The notes beneath the pieces were generated by a model. That model was not told the origin of the DNA. It was given only the letters and a program-made list of their open reading frames with translations, and made no database searches. 64,000 nucleotides of DNA, taken from NCBI RefSeq assembly GCF_900220985.1, contig NZ_OCPC01000001.1, forward strand, positions 1,094,836-1,158,835, read 5' to 3'. Source of the DNA: Parahoeflea halophila. GTDB lineage: Bacteria > Pseudomonadota > Alphaproteobacteria > Rhizobiales > Rhizobiaceae. Position numbers and translations under genes: made by a program. Shown here piece after piece: positions 1-9,591 of the stretch. Position 1 is the first letter of the stretch. Each line of letters begins with the position of its first letter.

Positions 1-1
1 G

Positions 2-601
2 CAGGAGGCCGATCACCGGGTCAAGAACTCGCTTCAGTCGCTCTCCGCATTCGTGCGCATCCAGGAACGCAGGCTGCAATCCGAGGAGGCGAAACTGGCG
101 GTCTCGAAAATCACGACCCGCATCGATGCGGTGTCGAAGCTGCACGAATATCTTTACAAGACCGATGCCGGATCGAATGTCGATCTCGGCGTCTATGTCT
201 CCAACATCGTCGACTACCTTACCGAAACAGCGCCACCGCACGTCACCATGGAGTACGCGCCGGTTTCTGTGGAGGTGGGCTCCCAGCAGGCGGTCTCGGT
301 GGGAACACTGATAAATGAATTCGTCGCCAACTCCTTCAAGCACGCCTTTCCGGACCAGCGTGAAGGCGTGGTCAGGATCGAGCTGGCCGTGCCCTCCCCC
401 GGCATCGTTTCCGTCTCCTGTTCCGACGATGGTGCCGGCATGACACCGGATGTCACCACTCAGTCTGGCGGTCTTGGCATGAAGATCGCCGAGATCGCCT
501 GCATGGAACTCAGATGCGAGCTCGATCTGCGGATCGCGGCCAGAGGCGTCACAGCCTCGATCGAGTTCACCCCGGAACCACGCCCGCAATACCGTCGATA
601 A
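2..601 (+). CDS. Sensor histidine kinase, HisKA_2/HWE-type (5' end outside window)
   Basis: The reading frame is open from base 2, so the gene enters from the left and the N-terminal sensory part is missing; 199 codons are visible. Codons 4-9 read DHRVKN, a HisKA_2-type H-box with the probable phospho-accepting histidine at bases 14-16. The ATPase domain follows, with an N-box-like NEFVANSFKHAF segment, a DDGAGM G1-like motif and GGLGMKI as the second glycine motif. This layout is typical of rhizobial non-classical two-component kinases that act on single-domain or PhyR-type response regulators. No partner regulator is visible. An internal GTG at base 53 would remove the H-box, so it is not the true start. 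Input signal unknown. Confidence 0.85.
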   Translation, partial: QEADHRVKNSLQSLSAFVRIQERRLQSEEAKLAVSKITTRIDAVSKLHEYLYKTDAGSNVDLGVYVSNIVDYLTETAPPHVTMEYAPVSVEVGSQQAVSVGTLINEFVANSFKHAFPDQREGVVRIELAVPSPGIVSVSCSDDGAGMTPDVTTQSGGLGMKIAEIACMELRCELDLRIAARGVTASIEFTPEPRPQYRR

Positions 602-652
602 GGCTGTTGCCCGGCCCGGCTGCCACCATGCGGCTGCGCCGGGACTGCGGCC

Positions 653-3600
653 TTATCCGTCGCCCATGGCAATCAGCCTGGCATTGCCGCCCGCGGCCGC
701 CGTGTTGACCGACACCGCCTGCTCGACCGCAAAGCGCATCAGGTAATGCGGGCCGCCGGCCTTGAAACCTGTGCCCGAAAGGCCCGAGCCGCCGAACGGC
801 TGGGTGCCGACAACCGCGCCGATGATGTTGCGGTTGACGTAGACATTGCCGGTGTCGAGCCGGTCGATGACCTTGCGCACGGTGGCTTCGATCCGGGAAT
901 GCACGCCGAGAGTGAGGCCGAATCCGGTCGCATCGATGGCGTCGAGCACGGCATCCAGTTTCTTCGCCTTGTAGCGCACCACGTGCAGCACCGGCCCGAA
1001 GATCTCCCGGTCAAGCGCGCTGGCCTCCTTCAGTTCGACGATATGCGGCGCGAAGAACAGCCCCTCACCGGGAGCCTCTCCGGCGTAGACGAGCTTCTGG
1101 GTCTTCGAGATCGCCGCGATGTGCCCGGCCAGCATTTCGCGCTGCGCCTCGTCGATCACCGGCCCGATATCGGTCGATGGTTTTGACGGATCGCCAAGCT
1201 TGAGCTCGCGCGCGGCCCCTTCGATCATTTCGAGCATGTGATCGGCAACATCGTCCTGTACGAACAGCAGCCTGAGCGCCGAGCAGCGTTGTCCTGCCGA
1301 GCGGAACGCCGACATCACCACGTCGTCGGCCACCTGTTCGGCCAGCGCCGTGGCGTCGACGATCATCGCATTCAGTCCGCCGGTCTCGGCAATGAACGGC
1401 ACGATCGGCCCGTCCTTGGCAGCCAGCGTCCGGTTGATGGCGCGCGCGGTCTCGGTCGATCCGGTAAAGGCCACGCCGCCGATCTTCGGATGTGAGGTCA
1501 GTGCAGCACCAACGTCGCCCTCGCCGGGAAGGCACAGCAGCACATCTTTCGGCACGCCCGCCTCGTGCAGCAGGCAAACCGCTTCATGCGCAACCAGCGA
1601 TGTCTGTTCCGCCGGTTTGGCGATGACCGCATTGCCTGCGGCCAGTGCGGCTGAAACCTGGCCGAGAAAGATCGCCAGCGGGAAGTTCCATGGCGAGATG
1701 CAGACGAAGACCCCGCGGCCGCGCCATCCCAGCCGGTTTTCCTCGCCGGTCGGGCCCGGCATCGGCTGCATCTGGCTGAACATCTCGCGTGACCGCGCCG
1801 CGTAGTAACGCAGGAAATCGACGGCTTCACGGATCTCGGCAATTCCGTCATCGAGCGTCTTGCCGGCTTCGTTTGACAGCAAGGCCATGAACCGGTCGCG
1901 GCGGTCCTCGATCAGGTCCGCGGCCCTCTCGAGTGCTGCCGCGCGCAATCCCGGATCGGTGCGCGACCAGCTCTTGAACCCCTGAAGCGCCGTGGAAACT
2001 GCCTTGTCGACATCCTTCGGGTCGGTGAACCGCACGCTTCCGACATGAAGTGAAGGATCGGAAGGCGAGAAGATCTCTTGCTCGCCACCACCTTTCAGGC
2101 CCGGGGCAAGCGGAGTGGCCGCAACAGGTGCCGATGAACGCTCCATGCCTTCCATCAGCGAGGCAAGCTGCAACCGGTCGCCAAATTCCACGCCGCGCGA
2201 ATTCGGACGGTCGGGATAGATCGCCAGCGGCAGCGGAATCTGGCTGTTGCGCGCCGATTGTCCGCGCGCCAGCCCCAGTTTCACATCCGGACGCTCAAGC
2301 AGCGAGGTGATCGGAATTTTCTTGTCGCCAGCCACCGCAACGAAGGAGGAGTTGGCGCCGTTTTCCAGAAGCCGGCGGACCAGATAGGCGAGCAGGTCCC
2401 GGTAGCCGCCGACCGGCGCATAAATGCGGCACGGCACCCGGTCATTGCTCTTGTTCAGGCTGTCATAGACCACCTCGCCCATGCCGTGCAGGCGCTGGAA
2501 CTCGAAGCCGCTGCGGTCCTCGGCCATCTCGATAATGGTGGCAACCGTCAGCGCATTGTGGGTGGCGAACTGCGGATAGATCACGTCGCGCAGCTCGAGC
2601 AGTTGGCGCGAACAGGCGAGATAGGACAGATCGGTCGCAGCCTTGCGGGTGTACACCGCATAGCCTTCGAGCCCGCGTTCCTGCGCCCGCTTGATCTCGG
2701 TGTCCCAATAGGCGCCCTTGACCAGCCGCACCATCATCCGGCGGCCATGCTTGCGGCAAAGCCCGGCAATGTGATCGATCACCTGCGGGGCGCGTTTCTG
2801 ATAGGCCTGGATCGCAAGCCCGAAACCGTCCCACCCGGCAAGCGACGGATCGGCGAAGGCATGATCGATGACATCGAGCGACAGCTCGAGCCGGTCGACC
2901 TCTTCTGCATCGACGGTGAAATTGAGATCGTGCGCCTTGGCCATCTGCGCCAGCTCGATGAGATCGGGCACCAGCTCCTCGAGCACCTGCTTTCGATGGG
3001 TCGCGAGATAACGCGGATGCAGCGCCGACAGCTTCACCGAAATGCCGGGGCGGTCCGGCAGCTTGCGCCCGGCGGCGAGCTTGTCGGCCGATTTGCCAAT
3101 GGCTGTGATGGCATCGGCATAGGATTTGAAATAGCGTTTCGCGTCGGCCCGGGTCCGCGCCCCTTCACCGAGCATGTCATAGGAATGGCGGTAGCCGCGG
3201 CCTTCGTTTTTGGCAGCCCGGCCAAGCGCGTCTTCGATTGTCTCGCCGAGCACGAAATGATGGCCGAGAAACCGCATGGCCTGGCGCGTCGCGGTTCTGA
3301 CCGTCGGCATGCCCATGCGCTTGACCAGCCCGCGCATCACGCCTTCGGGTGTTTCGCCCGGCTTGATCACCTTGGCCGACAGCCCCAGCGCCCAGGCGGA
3401 CGCCGAGACGAACCAGGTGTCTCCGTGCGCCTCATGATCGCTCCAGCCGCCTTCCTTGAGCTTGTCCTCGATCAGCCGGTCCTGGGTCCGCGCGTCGGGC
3501 ACCCTGAGCAGAGCTTCGGCCAGCACCATCAGGGCCAGCCCTTCACGGGTCGACAAACCGTATTCGCGCAGGAAATCCTCGACCCCACCGATCTGGCCGG

Positions 3601-3766
3601 AATCGGACCGGATTGCCTGGATCAGTCTGGTCGCGCGCGCATCGATGGCCCGCTCCTGGGCACCGGTGAACGAAAGCCGCTCACTGAATGCGCCGATCAG
3701 GCGATCGTCGTCCGGAGCGTGTGGAGCATGAAAGGCTGTGAGAACTGGCATCGTGTCGGCGGTCAT
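653..3766 (-). CDS. putA: Bifunctional proline dehydrogenase / delta-1-pyrroline-5-carboxylate dehydrogenase PutA
   Basis: Oxidises proline to glutamate in two steps: FAD-dependent proline dehydrogenase, then NAD-dependent P5C dehydrogenase. The protein has 1037 residues. The proline dehydrogenase barrel covers roughly 190-480 (LSALHPRY near 246 and VRLVKGAYWD near 347). The aldehyde dehydrogenase covers roughly 560-1020, with ETGG (E794) and catalytic Cys828 in GQRCSA. ATG 3766 is chosen because GGGGAG lies about 7 bases upstream; a start further out at 3823 lacks this support and would almost reach the divergent gene. There is no N-terminal ribbon-helix-helix, unlike E. coli PutA, so the enzyme should not regulate itself. 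The divergent Lrp-family gene fits that role. Confidence 0.95.
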   Translation of the reverse strand: MTADTMPVLTAFHAPHAPDDDRLIGAFSERLSFTGAQERAIDARATRLIQAIRSDSGQIGGVEDFLREYGLSTREGLALMVLAEALLRVPDARTQDRLIEDKLKEGGWSDHEAHGDTWFVSASAWALGLSAKVIKPGETPEGVMRGLVKRMGMPTVRTATRQAMRFLGHHFVLGETIEDALGRAAKNEGRGYRHSYDMLGEGARTRADAKRYFKSYADAITAIGKSADKLAAGRKLPDRPGISVKLSALHPRYLATHRKQVLEELVPDLIELAQMAKAHDLNFTVDAEEVDRLELSLDVIDHAFADPSLAGWDGFGLAIQAYQKRAPQVIDHIAGLCRKHGRRMMVRLVKGAYWDTEIKRAQERGLEGYAVYTRKAATDLSYLACSRQLLELRDVIYPQFATHNALTVATIIEMAEDRSGFEFQRLHGMGEVVYDSLNKSNDRVPCRIYAPVGGYRDLLAYLVRRLLENGANSSFVAVAGDKKIPITSLLERPDVKLGLARGQSARNSQIPLPLAIYPDRPNSRGVEFGDRLQLASLMEGMERSSAPVAATPLAPGLKGGGEQEIFSPSDPSLHVGSVRFTDPKDVDKAVSTALQGFKSWSRTDPGLRAAALERAADLIEDRRDRFMALLSNEAGKTLDDGIAEIREAVDFLRYYAARSREMFSQMQPMPGPTGEENRLGWRGRGVFVCISPWNFPLAIFLGQVSAALAAGNAVIAKPAEQTSLVAHEAVCLLHEAGVPKDVLLCLPGEGDVGAALTSHPKIGGVAFTGSTETARAINRTLAAKDGPIVPFIAETGGLNAMIVDATALAEQVADDVVMSAFRSAGQRCSALRLLFVQDDVADHMLEMIEGAARELKLGDPSKPSTDIGPVIDEAQREMLAGHIAAISKTQKLVYAGEAPGEGLFFAPHIVELKEASALDREIFGPVLHVVRYKAKKLDAVLDAIDATGFGLTLGVHSRIEATVRKVIDRLDTGNVYVNRNIIGAVVGTQPFGGSGLSGTGFKAGGPHYLMRFAVEQAVSVNTAAAGGNARLIAMGDG

Positions 3767-3877
3767 GGCAATCTCCCCGTGAATGAAGCACGATAACTCT
3801 TGATTGACCGCATTTCTCGCCATAATTTACCTCTCAGAGTGCGACTTTCTCTTCGATCTGGAACTGAGGCCGATTAT
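3767..3877. promoter_or_regulatory. Divergent putA / putR intergenic promoter region
   Basis: These 111 bases separate the start codons of putA (leftward) and the Lrp-family regulator (rightward), so both promoters must lie here. The stretch is more AT-rich than its surroundings. In other alphaproteobacteria the Lrp-type PutR activates putA from the shared gap when proline is present. I did not find a clear operator palindrome. Confidence 0.5.
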
Positions 3878-4339
3878 ATGAAGGAAATCGACCGCATTGA
3901 CCGGAAGATCCTCCGCGCCATGCAGGACAACGGCCGCCTGACCAATCTCGAACTGGCGGACAAGATCAGCCTTTCTCCGACGGCAACGGCCGAACGTCTC
4001 AAACGCCTCACCCGTGACGGCTTCATTGAGGGTTACGCGGCCAGACTGTCACCCGAGAAACTCAACCGGGGCATGCTGGTTTTTGTCGAGGTCAAACTCG
4101 ACCGCACCACGCCGGACATATTCGATGCGTTTTCCAAGGCAGTGCGCCAGTCCGACGATGTCATGGAATGCCATATGGTCGCCGGTGGATTTGACTATCT
4201 CGTCAAGGCCCGGGTTGCGGGGATGGAGGCTTACCGGAGTTTTCTTTCCGAAGTTATCCTGTCCCTGCCCGGAGTGCGTGAAACCCATACCTACCCGGTG
4301 ATGGAGGAGGTCAAGAACACCGGAAAGCTTGCCGTTTGA
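3878..4339 (+). CDS. putR: Lrp/AsnC-family transcriptional regulator, probable PutR
   Basis: A 153-residue Lrp/AsnC protein: winged helix-turn-helix over residues 4-55 (IDRKILRAMQDNGRLTN at its start) and an effector-binding RAM domain over about 65-140, with the typical GGFDYLV segment. The ATG at 3878 gives normal family length; an in-frame ATG at 3800 would add 26 residues with no homologous look and run towards putA. Its divergent position next to putA is the arrangement described for PutR in Agrobacterium and Rhodobacter, where it activates putA in response to proline. The role is inferred from position and family. Confidence 0.8.
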   Translation: MKEIDRIDRKILRAMQDNGRLTNLELADKISLSPTATAERLKRLTRDGFIEGYAARLSPEKLNRGMLVFVEVKLDRTTPDIFDAFSKAVRQSDDVMECHMVAGGFDYLVKARVAGMEAYRSFLSEVILSLPGVRETHTYPVMEEVKNTGKLAV

Positions 4340-4483
4340 TTATCTCAAGACTTCGTGAGATTGAGAACTATCGATTTGCATGCCCGGGAAAGACGATATG
4401 GCGCGGACGAAACCCGTATCTGGCAGAAGCGGCGCCGGCAGCACGATTGCCATGGGCTGCATTCGCATGGAGAATGGCAGCTG

Positions 4484-5197
4484 ATGACCAATTTGCCGCC
4501 ACTGCTTGAGAGCCTGGATCTCATTCGATCCGAAGTCGACCTGATGGCTTTCTTGCGAAGGCTTGCCAAACACTTCAACTTCGCCGGATTCCTGCTGTTC
4601 AACATACCTGCAGTCGCCGATGAAACCCTGTTGCCGCGGGTCGAACTGTCGGGCCTGCCCGACGGGATGATCGAGGCCTATGATGAGCTTGGACTGCTGA
4701 AAAACTCGCAGATCTTTCAGATGTTGCGGCGATCGACCATCCCCCTCACCCTCGACACCGATACGGTACACACCAGCCGACCGTCCGATGAAGCCGAGCG
4801 GGCCCTCCAGTTTTTCGCCAGATACAACATCACAACAGCCGCGTTTTTCCCCGTCCATGATCACGGCGGCTGCCGCGCCGCCTTCGGGTTCCTGGGCGAC
4901 CGAACGCAACTGTCCCATGCCGAACTCGGCGAGCTCGGCGTTTACGCAGCACACGCCTACAATATCTATTCGAGCCTGAAGAACGGCCAAGTTGAGAAGG
5001 AAGGCATCCTGAGCATTCGCGAACTGGAAGCCTTGCACTGGGTGGCAAACGGCAAGACTTCCAGCGAAGTCGCCGCCATCCTGTCACTGTCCGAGCACAC
5101 CGTGAACACCTACATCAACAACGCGATCCGCAAGCTTGATTGCGTCAACCGGATTCAGCTGGTTGCCAAGGCCATGCGCCTGCATCTGATTTCCTGA
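4484..5197 (+). CDS. LuxR-family transcriptional regulator (solo)
   Basis: With ATG 4484 the protein has 237 residues. The N-terminal ~160 residues resemble an autoinducer-binding-type alpha/beta domain. The C-terminal LuxR helix-turn-helix runs from about residue 172 (SIRELEALHWVANGKTSSEVA, then LSEHTVNTYINNAIRKL). No luxI-type synthase is nearby. The aspartate-proline pair that usually contacts homoserine-lactone signals is not evident (GLLKNSQIFQM lies in that area), so it may sense another ligand or none. An in-frame ATG at 4355 would add 43 residues that do not look like protein. The ribosome site is weak. Target genes are unknown. Confidence 0.75.
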   Translation: MTNLPPLLESLDLIRSEVDLMAFLRRLAKHFNFAGFLLFNIPAVADETLLPRVELSGLPDGMIEAYDELGLLKNSQIFQMLRRSTIPLTLDTDTVHTSRPSDEAERALQFFARYNITTAAFFPVHDHGGCRAAFGFLGDRTQLSHAELGELGVYAAHAYNIYSSLKNGQVEKEGILSIRELEALHWVANGKTSSEVAAILSLSEHTVNTYINNAIRKLDCVNRIQLVAKAMRLHLIS

Positions 5198-5273
5198 TCA
5201 GGCCTGGAGCAGGGCGCACCGCACATGCGAGGCCCGCACGGGCCCAGTCCGGACAATGTGCTCTGACCTACTC

Positions 5274-6380
5274 TCAGCGATCGAGAATGTCGCGCATTTC
5301 CACCAGGTTGGAGCGAACCCGCAACAGGTAGAAGCCCATGGTCGCCAGGTGCGACGGCATGATCCAGCTTGCCTCGTTGCCGTTCGAAATGATGAAGGGG
5401 GTCATGTCCAGCGCCTGCCGAAGCTGCTCCCTGGCAACATTCCAGACGCTGCCGATGCGCCGGTCGTCGAAAATGTCGCTGAAATCGGACTCGGTCGCAA
5501 TCAGAATGCCGTAATAGGCGTAGAGCTGTCCGTAGGTGAACCAGAACCGGTCATCGGCGCGGGTGTCGAACCAGCCAAGATCACTGGCCTCCATACGGCT
5601 GCGCAGAATATCGGATGTCGACCCGATATCCCCGGTCACCCGATCGAGGAACTGCAACAGATTGTCCGTGCGGACGTCGAACTGGCCCTTGCAGTCGGCC
5701 AACTCGGCATTGAACATATCAAGCGCTTCGATCGCGGTGCGATGCCGTTCCGCCGTCGATGGCTGGATGAAGGGCGGCGAAAACGTCAGCCACCAGGCGT
5801 CCTCATTATAGGACATGGCCTGTTTGGCATCCTGCAGGTTCTGGTTGATCTGCGAAGTGCCGCGCACCCGCCCAAGCCTGTCGGCCAGCTCGATCGTGGT
5901 GCGGCGGATCACCGTATTGATCCCGAGCTGGAACGCGGCCTTGTTGTCCATGAACGGCGTATTCTTCCACTCGATGCCGAACAGCCCGGCCTTCGACAGC
6001 GGATGCGACGGGATCCAGGTGTTCTGGTTGACGTTGAAATCGATGAGATCACGCGTCACCTGGACGATTTGCGACGGCACGCAGCTGTTCGGATCACTGG
6101 CACTCACCGGTTCGCCGACAGTGCCCCCATTCACCTCATACTGTGCGGGGTAGTCCGGGTTCCAGTTGACCCAGCGCTCCGCGACCCAGAGGAACTGGCC
6201 ATAGCCGAAGATGAGCAGGACCAGAAGGAGAATTATCGGTGCCTTGATCAGCCAGGTGCGGCCCTGGAACCATCGCCCGACCGCCACGAACGGCCACAGG
6301 ATGAATGATATGACCATGCCGATGCCGCGGCCGATGGCGTGGAAAATCCGTTCGAAAAACGCGATCACCGGGTCAAGCAT
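5274..6380 (-). CDS. DUF2333 family membrane-anchored protein
   Basis: A 368-residue protein of the DUF2333 family, function unknown. A hydrophobic stretch at residues 19-35 is followed by a strong membrane segment at about 47-65 (rich in I, L and V). The remaining ~300 residues have no further obvious membrane segment and probably form a periplasmic domain. It is the last gene of a five-gene minus-strand operon: its start overlaps the end of the upstream gene by 8 bases, implying translational coupling. It would be the membrane anchor of a system otherwise made of cytoplasmic proteins including an AAA+ ATPase. Confidence 0.8.
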   Translation of the reverse strand: MLDPVIAFFERIFHAIGRGIGMVISFILWPFVAVGRWFQGRTWLIKAPIILLLVLLIFGYGQFLWVAERWVNWNPDYPAQYEVNGGTVGEPVSASDPNSCVPSQIVQVTRDLIDFNVNQNTWIPSHPLSKAGLFGIEWKNTPFMDNKAAFQLGINTVIRRTTIELADRLGRVRGTSQINQNLQDAKQAMSYNEDAWWLTFSPPFIQPSTAERHRTAIEALDMFNAELADCKGQFDVRTDNLLQFLDRVTGDIGSTSDILRSRMEASDLGWFDTRADDRFWFTYGQLYAYYGILIATESDFSDIFDDRRIGSVWNVAREQLRQALDMTPFIISNGNEASWIMPSHLATMGFYLLRVRSNLVEMRDILDR

Positions 6381-7674
6381 CGTCTTGGTATCCTTCCAGT
6401 CCGTACAGCCGGGCTCTCAGAGCGGCCTTGTTGTTCAGATAGGTTGTCCCGAGAACATCTACCACATGGGCGCGGAAGCTTTCGGAATAGCCTTCATAGG
6501 TTTCGTAAAACCCGTGCTTGTCAAAGATGAAGCGGCTGACAAAGTCAAATGGCGCCAGCCGCGCCAGGAGCCGGTTGATCAGCCATTGCTCGGGATGATC
6601 GGGGATTGCGCGGCACAGCATCAGCTTCCGGTCGTTGCGCACTTCCCTCATCTTCACCTGACCGGTGGCAGACAGCTCGCGCATCGCCTCCTGCAGGAAG
6701 GGATAGGTCCCCTCCTCGGCGAGCAGCGCCGCGTTCCGATGCATCCAGGTTTGCAACCAGATCCGGTCGGTCCCGGCCAGATCCACGGAAGGATCAGCCC
6801 GGCGGATGAGATCATCCACCGCCATTTCCGCCCGGTGCGCAAAGAAGCCGGACGGCTCGACCCAAGAAGCACGCGGCAATTGCAGCCGTCCGGATTTGCT
6901 CAGAAAGTCAAAGATCCGGGCATGATCGGCAATGTCGATATAGCTGACCTCCCACGGGCGCGACCGCCGGAAGCCGGGGGCGTGGCTATCGCAGATCACG
7001 GTGGTGCTGCGGTCGTCGCGAAACACGAACACGCCACCGAAATGGTTGGCCCAGAAGGATTTGTGCGCAAACACCAGCTTGTCGGGCACAAGCGCGTTTT
7101 GCCGGATGTCTCCTGTCTCGCGGGCCAGCTCGACCATGCGGGTAAGCATCGCGTCATCCCGCCAGCCATCCCGGGAGGTTTTGAGCCGGTCCACCAGACT
7201 GCGCAGTTCGGTGGCCTTGCCGAGCATGTTCTCGGCCGACATCACCCGGAAGCGGATCTCTTCGATCTGCAACAGGTCCTCGACCCCGGTGACCACATCG
7301 ATCGGCTCTTCGATTTCCCCGAACAACGCATCCTTGATGGTCACGGCATGCACCGCGCGACGGTTGTTGTCGAAGAACTGGTGCATCAGCCCGGCGGTGT
7401 TGGAAAACTGCGTGTGCACCACCGGCAGGTTTTCCTGCCCCGGCGTCAGCACGACGAAACGCCGGTTGACGCCATTGGGATCAAGATACTGCACATCGCC
7501 GAGCTCCTCGGCGATTTCCGGCGAAAACCCGGTCATGTCGATGCGGAATTCCTCCAGCCTGGTCTCCCGAAGCCCGAACGCCCGGAGCGCCTTGTTGTAG
7601 CGCGCAACCAGATGCGGTTCCGCCACCGGCAGCAGGCGGCCGTAGATCAGTTCATTGTCGACCAGCCGTTTCAT
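6373..7674 (-). CDS. Conserved hypothetical protein, probably DUF6638 family
   Basis: A 433-residue soluble protein with no signal peptide or membrane segment. I recognise it only as a conserved rhizobial hypothetical protein, possibly the family named DUF6638; that name is from memory and needs a profile search. Start ATG 7674 overlaps the stop of the AAA+ ATPase gene (ATGA overlap), and its own end overlaps the DUF2333 gene, so the three are almost certainly translated together. No catalytic motif is recognised. Confidence 0.7.
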   Translation of the reverse strand: MKRLVDNELIYGRLLPVAEPHLVARYNKALRAFGLRETRLEEFRIDMTGFSPEIAEELGDVQYLDPNGVNRRFVVLTPGQENLPVVHTQFSNTAGLMHQFFDNNRRAVHAVTIKDALFGEIEEPIDVVTGVEDLLQIEEIRFRVMSAENMLGKATELRSLVDRLKTSRDGWRDDAMLTRMVELARETGDIRQNALVPDKLVFAHKSFWANHFGGVFVFRDDRSTTVICDSHAPGFRRSRPWEVSYIDIADHARIFDFLSKSGRLQLPRASWVEPSGFFAHRAEMAVDDLIRRADPSVDLAGTDRIWLQTWMHRNAALLAEEGTYPFLQEAMRELSATGQVKMREVRNDRKLMLCRAIPDHPEQWLINRLLARLAPFDFVSRFIFDKHGFYETYEGYSESFRAHVVDVLGTTYLNNKAALRARLYGLEGYQDDA

Positions 7675-9587
7675 TGGATCCAGCGCCCATCCCGCTTCAT
7701 GGCCTCGATCTCGCGGATTGCGCGTTCCCGCTGCCGCTCGCGCCGGATGATGTCGTCAACGGCGCTCGCGTCGGAGCGGTCGGTGTAGCGGAATTCGGAA
7801 TCGGCGTAGCGGTTGATCTCCTGCAGCACCATCTCGACCGTGAACGGCTTGCGCAGCTCGGAGATCATCGCCACCTTGTCGTCGTAGGATTTATGCATGA
7901 AAGCGTCCGGCGTCTCGAACCATTCATCCGGCAGATCGATATCCATCGCCCGCATCTTGATCGCATCGGTGATGTTCTTGATCGCCCGGCCGGTGAAGCG
8001 TGGTTCGGCCAGCTTGATCCGGTGCAGATAGGCGCCGATGTCGGCAATTGTCGTCACCTTGCCGTGCTCGCTCTCGAACCGCTCCCAGACCGACAGCAGC
8101 CCCTCTTCCTGCGGCTGATCGTGCCCGTCATAGGAACGTGCCACCGCCTGCCTGATTTCCTGGCTGGCAAACAGCTCGTGCGATCCGAGCGGGATCGAAT
8201 GATTCTTGCCCGCCAGCAGCGCGAAGATGTCGATATAGTCGTCGAGCGTCTGCGGCCCGTCGACCAGCCAGCGGGCGCCGGCGCGTTGCCTGAGCGCGTC
8301 ATCGACATTTTCCGGATAGTTTGAAAACATGCCGAAACTGCAATTGCCGCGCACCACGGTGGACGCTCCGGCAAAGGCCTCCATGAGAACCGCGGTGACT
8401 TCCTGCTGGCCGGCCGATGCCCTGTCGTCCTTACGCTTGGCCGCGACCTGGTCGATGTCGTCGATGGTTCCGAAGCCGATGGCCCGTGGATTGATGACAT
8501 TGTCGACGAAGGCCTTGCAGTTCTGCCCCGACTTGCCCTGGTAGGAGGAGATCTGGTCGACGCCGAAATTCTCGTAATGGAAGGGGTAGCCGGCGACCTG
8601 GCAGTAGTCGTTGATCATGCCGGCCAGCATCTGGATCAGGATGGTCTTGCCGGTGCCCGGTGCGCCGTCGCCAATGAAGGTGAACAGGAAGCCGCCGAGT
8701 TCGACGAACGGATTGAGCTGGCGGTCGAAGTCATAGGCGACGATCATGCGCGCGAGCCGCATCGCCTGGTGCTTGGCCAGATGGTTGCCGATGATCTCGT
8801 TGGGCTTCTTGAAGCTCATCACCAGCGGCTTGCGGCGCTGTCCCGGCGCGACGTCGAAACCATCGAGGGTGAAATTGTCGCTCTCGAGCCTGAGATGGGT
8901 TTGCGCAAAAGCGCTCAGGGCGTCAAAGCGGGCGCGACGGCTGATCAGGCCCTCGATCGCAACACGTGCCAGGGCGCGGGCGCGCGCGGTCATCGCCGCC
9001 TCGTCAGGCGCGCCGGCAATCGCCTGATCAAGGGCCGCGATGATCGATTTCAGCGCATCCTGGGGCGTGTCGAACTCAAAATCCGGCTCTTGCGTATCAT
9101 TGGCCGGTTCGCTCTCTCCATCGACGGTCTGCAGTATGTAGGCCGCGAGCGTGAAGGCGGCGACATAGGCCGAGGCCGACAGAAGGCGCTTGAACCGGTC
9201 CGCCTCCTCGCCCTGCAACGGCGCCCCGGCATTGCGCGACTGCAGGCTTTCGAGATCTGTCTGCTGCGCAAACATCTCCGCCACTGCCAGCGCCACCGAG
9301 ATCCCCCGGCGGGTGCGGTAAAGCAGCGTGTGCTGCGGGATCGACAGCATCTGGTCACCGGCGCGCACCGACTGGATGGCCCTGGCAAGCTCGATCTCGC
9401 GGGTCTTGCGCATGCCCCGGGTCGAGACCGTCGATACGAACCGCCGTTTGGTGCCCGCAAGCGGTGTCGAGGACGTCCCGTCTTGCGCAACAAGCACGAC
9501 GACGCGCGTCACCATCGAATGTGCCACCGACTGATGCTTTGCGATGTCTTCCTCGGAAATAGTCGTCAGCCCCGTCGTCTGGCTCAT
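7671..9587 (-). CDS. AAA+ family ATPase of unknown function
   Basis: A 638-residue protein. Residues 308-315 read GAPGTGKT, a Walker A motif, and 370-379 (IGFGTIDDID) look like the Walker B strand with its acidic pair. The N-terminal ~300 residues contain a helical hydrophobic region around 135-155 and no recognised domain. A helical C-terminal part follows the ATPase core. It is the third gene of the operon, 4 bases from the end of the upstream gene and overlapping the downstream one. A remodelling ATPase acting on the neighbouring coiled-coil and unknown proteins is a reasonable guess. It is not a typical MoxR, ClpX or FtsH protein. Confidence 0.85.
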   Translation of the reverse strand: MSQTTGLTTISEEDIAKHQSVAHSMVTRVVVLVAQDGTSSTPLAGTKRRFVSTVSTRGMRKTREIELARAIQSVRAGDQMLSIPQHTLLYRTRRGISVALAVAEMFAQQTDLESLQSRNAGAPLQGEEADRFKRLLSASAYVAAFTLAAYILQTVDGESEPANDTQEPDFEFDTPQDALKSIIAALDQAIAGAPDEAAMTARARALARVAIEGLISRRARFDALSAFAQTHLRLESDNFTLDGFDVAPGQRRKPLVMSFKKPNEIIGNHLAKHQAMRLARMIVAYDFDRQLNPFVELGGFLFTFIGDGAPGTGKTILIQMLAGMINDYCQVAGYPFHYENFGVDQISSYQGKSGQNCKAFVDNVINPRAIGFGTIDDIDQVAAKRKDDRASAGQQEVTAVLMEAFAGASTVVRGNCSFGMFSNYPENVDDALRQRAGARWLVDGPQTLDDYIDIFALLAGKNHSIPLGSHELFASQEIRQAVARSYDGHDQPQEEGLLSVWERFESEHGKVTTIADIGAYLHRIKLAEPRFTGRAIKNITDAIKMRAMDIDLPDEWFETPDAFMHKSYDDKVAMISELRKPFTVEMVLQEINRYADSEFRYTDRSDASAVDDIIRRERQRERAIREIEAMKRDGRWIQ

Positions 9588-9591
9588 GCTC

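Noticed and set aside
2258-3796. A 512-codon open frame on the plus strand opposite putA
   Set aside because: It is antisense to a well-supported enzyme gene in GC-rich DNA, has no ribosome site and no recognisable domain.
6211-7788. A 525-codon plus-strand frame across two operon genes
   Set aside because: It runs antisense to two overlapping, better supported genes and shows no protein-like motifs.
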